Shown one piece after another: positions 63,945-64,000 of a stretch of 64,000 nt of DNA (its first letter is position 1; each line of letters starts with the position of its first letter). Source of the stretch: Forficula auricularia (taxonomy: Eukaryota > Arthropoda > Insecta > Dermaptera > Forficulidae). The DNA is taken from positions 14,279,173 to 14,343,172 of the forward strand of contig JALMQS010000187.1 in NCBI GenBank assembly GCA_024734495.1, in the 5' to 3' direction. Made by a program: the position numbers and the translations under genes. Under the pieces are notes generated by a model. The model was not told the DNA's origin, made no database searches, and saw only the letters and a list, made by a program, of their open reading frames with translations.

Positions 63945-64000
63945 ATGACTATGATCTTTGAATAGCTCTTAAGGACTAAGAATAATGAGAAAGCCCTTTT

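Overview
This window is AT-rich eukaryotic nuclear DNA, most likely from an insect. It has no bacterial-style operons and no long open frames. It is packed with short non-autonomous transposons, tRNA-like SINE-type modules, LINE 3' fragments and foldback elements. Several families (terminal motif ending GAAGTCGGTT, short palindromes around AGGGTTCCGTA) look like repeats common in insect genomes, but the order cannot be fixed from the sequence. I find no complete protein-coding gene. The strongest coding candidate is one 80-base internal exon (55067-55146, +), with a much weaker second (10005-10067, +). The window may be a very large intron or an intergenic interval.

Layout. 1-6600: a tandem/inverted repeat block (1-2345) around a tRNA-derived SINE, a GAAGTCGGTT-family element with another repeat inserted in it, and three TIR/foldback elements. 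6900-7900: GC-rich non-repetitive DNA. 8411-13030: GAAGTCGGTT element, tRNA-like element carrying a foldback, copies of a large dispersed family (here family A), a strongly G-rich minisatellite and a 325-bp hairpin. 13030-20030: AT-rich DNA, a GC-rich TA-flanked MITE inside another repeat (family D), and a direct duplication with a conserved pairing motif. 20039-28050: family A, a deleted Tigger-like element with transposase remnant, a TTAA-flanked MITE, LINE C-terminal and 3' fragments. 28735-37815: more family A, a Tc1-like deletion derivative, a structured cassette, an 8-bp-TSD MITE and a 643-bp near-perfect hairpin. 38050-46070: GC-rich unique islands, foldbacks and a hAT-like element. 46077-52750: TTAA elements including a piggyBac-type MITE, the GTGGCGTAACCAG family, a tRNA-like module and family A carrying a pogo-like MITE. 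54306-56717: second structured cassette, foldback, candidate exon and a three-level nested insertion. 57575-63960: diverged tandem repeats, a pair of duplicated blocks with islands of perfect identity, an 8-bp-TSD palindromic element inserted at the edge of one of them, and tandem-plus-inverted arrays.

How parts relate. Most structure here is mobile-element history: family members recognise each other across the window, and several insertions are nested with clean target-site duplications. Three things stand out from that background: two copies of a roughly 93-base cassette whose distal stem is kept while its sequence has changed (32846-32938, 54306-54398); the duplicated non-coding block 59341-59632 / 62711-63005; and the non-repetitive GC-rich islands, which are candidates for regulatory DNA. 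All family names without an established symbol are labels used only in this annotation.
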